The position numbers and the translations under genes were made by a program. Positions 6,080 to 9,054 of a DNA stretch of 9,054 bases are shown here, piece after piece; within the stretch, counting starts at the first letter, position 1, and every line of letters begins with the position of its first letter. This DNA comes from a bacterium (lineage in GTDB: Bacteria > UBA9089 > JAHJRX01): NCBI GenBank assembly GCA_030017825.1, contig JASEGW010000057.1, positions 1 to 9,054 on the forward strand, given 5' to 3'. The notes beneath the pieces are model-generated. The model saw only the letters and a list, made by a program, of their open reading frames with translations. It made no database searches and was not told the origin of the DNA.

Positions 6080-7135
6080 ATGGCTGATGATAATGCATTA
6101 TCTCCCGAAGAGGTAGATGCTCTGTTTGGCAAAGGAGAATCTGAAGCTGGTGGAACAACAGAGGGTGGAGTTCTTTCTGCAAATCAAATGAAGATATTAA
6201 GTAGTGTTTATAGTAAAGCTTTTATGTCTGCAGCTACAGTTTTAGGTACTATCTTAAAAAAGAATGTTACTATTGCCAATGCTAAGATTAATACTATTAA
6301 TAAAACTGAATTTTTAAAAAATGTGCCTTCCCCAGGAATATTGGCAAAGGTTTCCTATTCAGGTGCTCTTAGCGATAATGATTATATAATTTTTGCTCAA
6401 AAAGATGAGGCTATTATTGCAGATTTAATGATGGGGGGAGATGGAAGTTCTCCTCCAGATGAAATTAATGAATTATACCTTGGAGCTATTGTAGAAGCAA
6501 CTACTCAAGTAATGTCTTCTGTAGCGAATTCTCTTTCTACAAGTGCAGGAGGTAATATAACAGTTTCTGCTTCTGATGTTAATATTGTAGATTTTACTCA
6601 AGAAGAAGTAGATATTCCTGTTCTGAACAACCCAACTTTTACATTTATTAGTTATGATTTAGTAGTAAAAGGTTTGGTAAAAGGTACTATAAAACAAATT
6701 CCTCCTACAAGATTAATTCAATTAATAGAAACTTCTAAAAATAAAGGTGCCATGACTGCCTCTGCCCAAGCTGCTTCACCTGATAGATTTACAACTCCAC
6801 CTACTTTAAATCGAGGAGGTAGTGTAAATCCTGTGCAATTTGGTTCTTTAGGAGCAGGAACCTCTTCTCAGTTGCCAGGAAACATAGGCCTTTTAATGGA
6901 TGTTCCTATGCGAATTACTGTAGAGTTAGGAAGAACAGAAATGACTATTAAAGATATATTAGCTTTAGGCGAAGGTTCTATAGTAGAATTAAATAAGTTA
7001 GCTGGAGAGCCAGTAGAGCTATTAGTTAATGGTAAATCTATTGCTAAAGGCGGAGTTGTAGTAATAGATGAAAACTTTGGAATTAGAATTACAGAGATTT
7101 CTAGCCCTTCAGAGAGATTAAGTAAAATAAGATAA
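6080..7135 (+). CDS. fliY: Flagellar motor switch protein FliY (CheC-like plus FliN domain)
   Basis: FliY builds the lower C-ring; in Bacillus and relatives it is also a CheY-P phosphatase. Three parts are visible. Residues 7-16 are a CheY-binding motif (LSPEEVDALF). A two-fold CheC/FliM-like domain spans about 32-235. After a Ser/Gly/Pro-rich linker, a C-terminal FliN/SpoA domain covers 274-343 (DVPMRITVELGRTEMTIKD and LLVNGKSIAKGGVVVIDENF). Both phosphatase motifs ([D/S]xxxExxN) are degraded. The first site has Lys38, Ser42 and Ser45. The second has Gly135, Glu139 and Thr142, so the Asn is missing from both. The length of 351 fits FliY rather than FliN (about 100-150). Start: ATG 3 bases after fliM, with ggagaggaagg inside the end of fliM. 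No other flagellar gene follows; a MITE-like element begins 28 bp after the stop. Confidence 0.93.
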   Translation: MADDNALSPEEVDALFGKGESEAGGTTEGGVLSANQMKILSSVYSKAFMSAATVLGTILKKNVTIANAKINTINKTEFLKNVPSPGILAKVSYSGALSDNDYIIFAQKDEAIIADLMMGGDGSSPPDEINELYLGAIVEATTQVMSSVANSLSTSAGGNITVSASDVNIVDFTQEEVDIPVLNNPTFTFISYDLVVKGLVKGTIKQIPPTRLIQLIETSKNKGAMTASAQAASPDRFTTPPTLNRGGSVNPVQFGSLGAGTSSQLPGNIGLLMDVPMRITVELGRTEMTIKDILALGEGSIVELNKLAGEPVELLVNGKSIAKGGVVVIDENFGIRITEISSPSERLSKIR

Positions 7136-7162
7136 TTAGAAAGATAGTAGATAATAGATAAA

Positions 7163-7414
7163 TAAGTACCTATGCAAAAATAGTTAGATATTGTAACACA
7201 CTTAAGTAAAATTCGAAGCACGAAATTCGAAATTCGAAACAACGACCCACTTCGTGGGTGCCCCGCCACTTTGTGGGTACCCCGAATGACAAAAATTCAA
7301 ATGACCGAAACAGAAAAGTTTTAGATTTTGAACATTTGAAATTTAGATTTGTTTCGGATCTCGAATTTTACTTTAGTGTGCTACAATACCTAATTATTTT
7401 TGCATGGGTACTTA
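7163..7414. mobile_element. MITE-like element with 53-bp terminal inverted repeats and TA ends
   Basis: The left terminus (from 7164, aagtacctatgcaaaaatag) and the right terminus (ending 7413, read on the other strand as aagtacccatgcaaaaataa) match at 48 of 53 positions. Pairing continues inward: cgaaacaa at 7235-7242 pairs with ttgtttcg at 7349-7356, and ttcaaatg at 7296-7303 pairs with catttgaa at 7333-7340. The whole element can therefore fold as a long hairpin. Both ends abut TA, as expected for elements mobilised by IS630/Tc1-type transposases that duplicate TA; a TA inside the repeat itself would look the same. No transposase gene is present, so it is non-autonomous. It lies immediately after the flagellar block. 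Confidence 0.8.
7247..7284. repeat. 19-bp tandem duplication inside the MITE-like element
   Basis: ccacttcgtgggtgccccg (7247-7265) is followed directly by ccactttgtgggtaccccg (7266-7284), with two differences. Each unit can form a small hairpin; the first is acccac-ttc-gtgggt at 7245-7259. The block is clearly more GC-rich than its surroundings and sits near the left-centre of the element. Confidence 0.75.
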
Positions 7415-7429
7415 CATGTTAATAATTAG

Positions 7430-7470
7430 TTTAGTCGTTTTTGACTAAATATGATATTATTTATTAAAAA
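7430..7470 (+). promoter_or_regulatory. Possible promoter/operator region for the radical SAM gene
   Basis: An inverted repeat, tttagtc (7430-7436) and gactaaa (7443-7449) around gttttt, overlaps a good -35-like box TTGACT at 7441-7446. The downstream DNA is AT-rich and offers only imperfect -10 candidates (tattaa at 7462-7467 with a short spacer). A separate TATGAT at 7450-7455 lacks a convincing -35. The gene needs its own start signal if the MITE blocks read-through. The exact promoter is unresolved. Confidence 0.3.
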
Positions 7471-7536
7471 CAAACAAATATAAATATAGCTTAAAGTAGT
7501 TATGAAAAGTTTAGATACAAAAAGAGAAGTGAATTT

Positions 7537-8988
7537 ATGCCAATAAATGTTCTAATAATAAACCCCTCAATTAGATTGGCAGATAAACCTCGCAATATTC
7601 CTCATGGTCTTGCTATATTGGTAAATATTATAACCAAAAAACTTAATATTGAAGTTACTTTTTTAGATATCAACGCTTATAGATACAATGAAAAACAAGT
7701 CCAAGAAATAATACAAAAAACTAATTTTGACATTGTTTTAATAGGGGGATTGGCTCCTACCTATGGTTCAATTATTAAACTATCAAAGCTTATTAAACAT
7801 GAGAATCCTCATGCAAAAATAATAGCTGGCGGGTACGTGGTTATGTCTATGATAGACACTTTATTAAAAAACTCAGAAGTAGATATTGTTTGCACAGGTG
7901 AAGGAGAAATAACAATTATTAAACTATTAGATAAATTTCAAAAAAAGGGGATAAATACAAATATTGACGATATTCTAGGAATTTGTTATAAAGATAATAA
8001 TCAAGTAATTTATAATGCGCAGCAATCTTTCATCAAGAATCTTGATATAGACAGCATGCTTCCAGCTTATGAAAAGCTCCCCATGGAAATATATCTTTCA
8101 AATCCTTGCGCAGGAATAGGGCGTGATATTGATATGATAACTATAAGAGGCTGCCCTTATCGTTGCACTTTTTGTTACCAACCTTGGGGCCATAAGCATA
8201 GAGCTCATTCAGTAGATTTTATAATTAAAGCCATTAGACATCTTAGGGTTAAATATAATATAGATTTTGTATCTTTTCAAGATGATGAATTTATGACAGA
8301 CTTAAAAAGAGTTTATGAATTTTGTAAAAAAAGAAACCAATTTTGCCCTGATCTACTTTGGTCATGTACAGGAAGAGCTAATATTGTTGCTCGCAATGAA
8401 GAATTGGTCAAATTTATGAAAGACTCTGGGTGTGTTTTAATCTCCTTTGGATTTGAATCTGCTTCTCAAAGAATGTTAAATAGTATGCGCAAAAAACAAA
8501 CAATTGAAGAAATGGAAAAAACTGTTAAAATATGTAGAAAATATAACTTACCTATTCCTACCTCATTCATTATTGGCATGCCTGGAGAAGATGATGAAAG
8601 CTCTAATGAAACATTAAATTTTTGCATAAAAAATAACCTTCCTTTAGATTCTTTAATGTTCGCTACACCTTATCCTGGTACAGAAATATTTAATTTTGCT
8701 ATACTAACAAAAAGAATAAATAAGAATAATCTTCATAAATTTATGCTAAATATTGGAGATGCTAGAGACTTTTTTATTAATCTTACAGATTTTTTTTCCA
8801 ACGATCAATTAATTCAAAAAAGAGAAGAAATGATGAGAATATCAAGAGAGAATTACGAAAAATTTATTACCATAGATGGAATAATGGAAAAGATGAAAAA
8901 TCTATATGGAAATTTACTGGATAAAGTTAAGCTAGATAAAAAGGATTTAGAGCATAGAGCAAAGCATGGAGGCATAGGTGTTTTTTGA
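7537..8988 (+). CDS. Cobalamin-binding-domain radical SAM enzyme, substrate unknown
   Basis: The N-terminal part (about 3-150) is a B12-binding-type Rossmann domain: VLIINP, then DIVLIGGLAPTYGSI (65-79), KIIAGGYV (94-101) and CTGEGE (119-124). The lower-axial-ligand motif DxHxxG is not evident, which is common in this group. The radical SAM domain follows. RGCPYRCTFC supplies Cys206, Cys210 and Cys213 for the [4Fe-4S] cluster. Further family motifs are FQDDEF (247-252), FGFESAS (304-310), IIGMPGED (345-352) and TPYPGTEIF (377-385). The protein is soluble, 483 residues, a normal length for the BchE/class B methylase-like superfamily. Substrates in that family range from lipids and antibiotics to cofactors, so none is assigned. 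The ATG has a weak agagaagtg about 5 bases upstream. The gene stands alone between two repeat elements and codes on the flagellar strand. A role in motility is not shown. Confidence 0.88.
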   Translation: MPINVLIINPSIRLADKPRNIPHGLAILVNIITKKLNIEVTFLDINAYRYNEKQVQEIIQKTNFDIVLIGGLAPTYGSIIKLSKLIKHENPHAKIIAGGYVVMSMIDTLLKNSEVDIVCTGEGEITIIKLLDKFQKKGINTNIDDILGICYKDNNQVIYNAQQSFIKNLDIDSMLPAYEKLPMEIYLSNPCAGIGRDIDMITIRGCPYRCTFCYQPWGHKHRAHSVDFIIKAIRHLRVKYNIDFVSFQDDEFMTDLKRVYEFCKKRNQFCPDLLWSCTGRANIVARNEELVKFMKDSGCVLISFGFESASQRMLNSMRKKQTIEEMEKTVKICRKYNLPIPTSFIIGMPGEDDESSNETLNFCIKNNLPLDSLMFATPYPGTEIFNFAILTKRINKNNLHKFMLNIGDARDFFINLTDFFSNDQLIQKREEMMRISRENYEKFITIDGIMEKMKNLYGNLLDKVKLDKKDLEHRAKHGGIGVF

Positions 8989-8999
8989 ATAAGTATTTT

Positions 9000-9054
9000 C
9001 GTAACTATTCAGCAATGTTCAATATAACAACATATTTCCTTAGTGCGAAGTTTA
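9000..9054 (+). repeat. Copy 3 of the 69-bp inverted-repeat element (cut by window end)
   Basis: It starts 11 bases after the radical SAM stop codon, in the same orientation as copies 1 and 2. The 55 visible bases differ from copy 2 at one position (aatataac instead of aatgtaac). The left flank aagtatttt is the complement of the flank to the right of copy 1's arm (gaaaatattt), which suggests the true terminal repeat is about 24 bp. The right arm lies beyond the window. Confidence 0.85.

Larger units (their letters stand above)
7136..7536. other. 401-bp gene-free interval between fliY and the radical SAM gene
   Basis: It holds 27 bp of AT-rich trailer, the long inverted-repeat element (7163-7414), a 7-bp-stem hairpin (7430-7449) overlapping a TTGACT box, and an AT-rich leader into the next gene. 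A reverse-strand open frame crossing the fliY end and the element was judged a by-product of the inverted repeat and AT content. No flagellar terminator with stem and T-tract was seen; the element itself may end transcription. Confidence 0.6.

Noticed and set aside
6868..7269. Reverse-strand open frame across the fliY end and the MITE left arm
   Set aside because: It lies antisense to a well-conserved FliN domain, matches no family I recognise, and has no good ribosome binding site. It is a by-product of codon pattern.
48..9054. The three 69-bp repeats as a CRISPR array
   Set aside because: Copies are kilobases apart with genes between them; there is no regular spacing and no cas gene.

Overview
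The window is AT-rich bacterial DNA. Nearly all of it is one co-oriented flagellar gene block on the + strand, followed by an unrelated radical SAM gene. The flagellar order is flgD - flgE - flbD - motA - motB - fliL - fliM - fliY. It covers hook assembly (FlgD cap, FlgE hook), a small FlbD-family protein, the stator (MotA/MotB), the stator-associated FliL, and the C-ring switch (FliM and a CheC-like FliY). FlbD together with a FliY-type switch protein points to a Firmicutes-, Thermotogae- or spirochaete-like flagellar system, or to one of the less studied phyla that share it. FlgE has no cysteine, which argues against a spirochaete with cross-linked hooks. I cannot name the genus. The intergenic repeats suggest a genome rich in small non-autonomous elements.

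Layout: bases 1-131 hold a possible tail of an upstream gene, a repeat copy and the flgD ribosome binding site. flgD (132-605) and flgE (671-2398) follow. Bases 2399-2714 carry no gene but hold a 64-bp hairpin element (2460-2523) and a 69-bp inverted-repeat element (2570-2638). flbD, motA and motB run from 2715 to 4501 with short gaps. After a 108-bp AT-rich gap, fliL, fliM and fliY run tightly from 4610 to 7135. Bases 7136-7536 hold a roughly 250-bp MITE-like element (7163-7414) and a likely promoter region. The gene at 7537-8988 is a cobalamin-binding-domain radical SAM enzyme of unknown substrate. A third copy of the 69-bp element starts at 9000 and runs off the end.

How it works together: FlgD caps hook growth while FlgE polymerises. 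MotA/MotB form the ion-driven stator, with FliL around it. FliM and FliY build the C-ring that chemotaxis acts on. The most notable observations concern the switch. FliM lacks the usual N-terminal CheY-binding motif, while FliY has one. FliY has also lost the catalytic residues of both CheC-type phosphatase sites. The other main observations are a family of oriented 69-bp repeats, a 250-bp MITE where the flagellar block ends, and an EF-hand-like loop in the hook protein. I found no clearly new multi-gene system.
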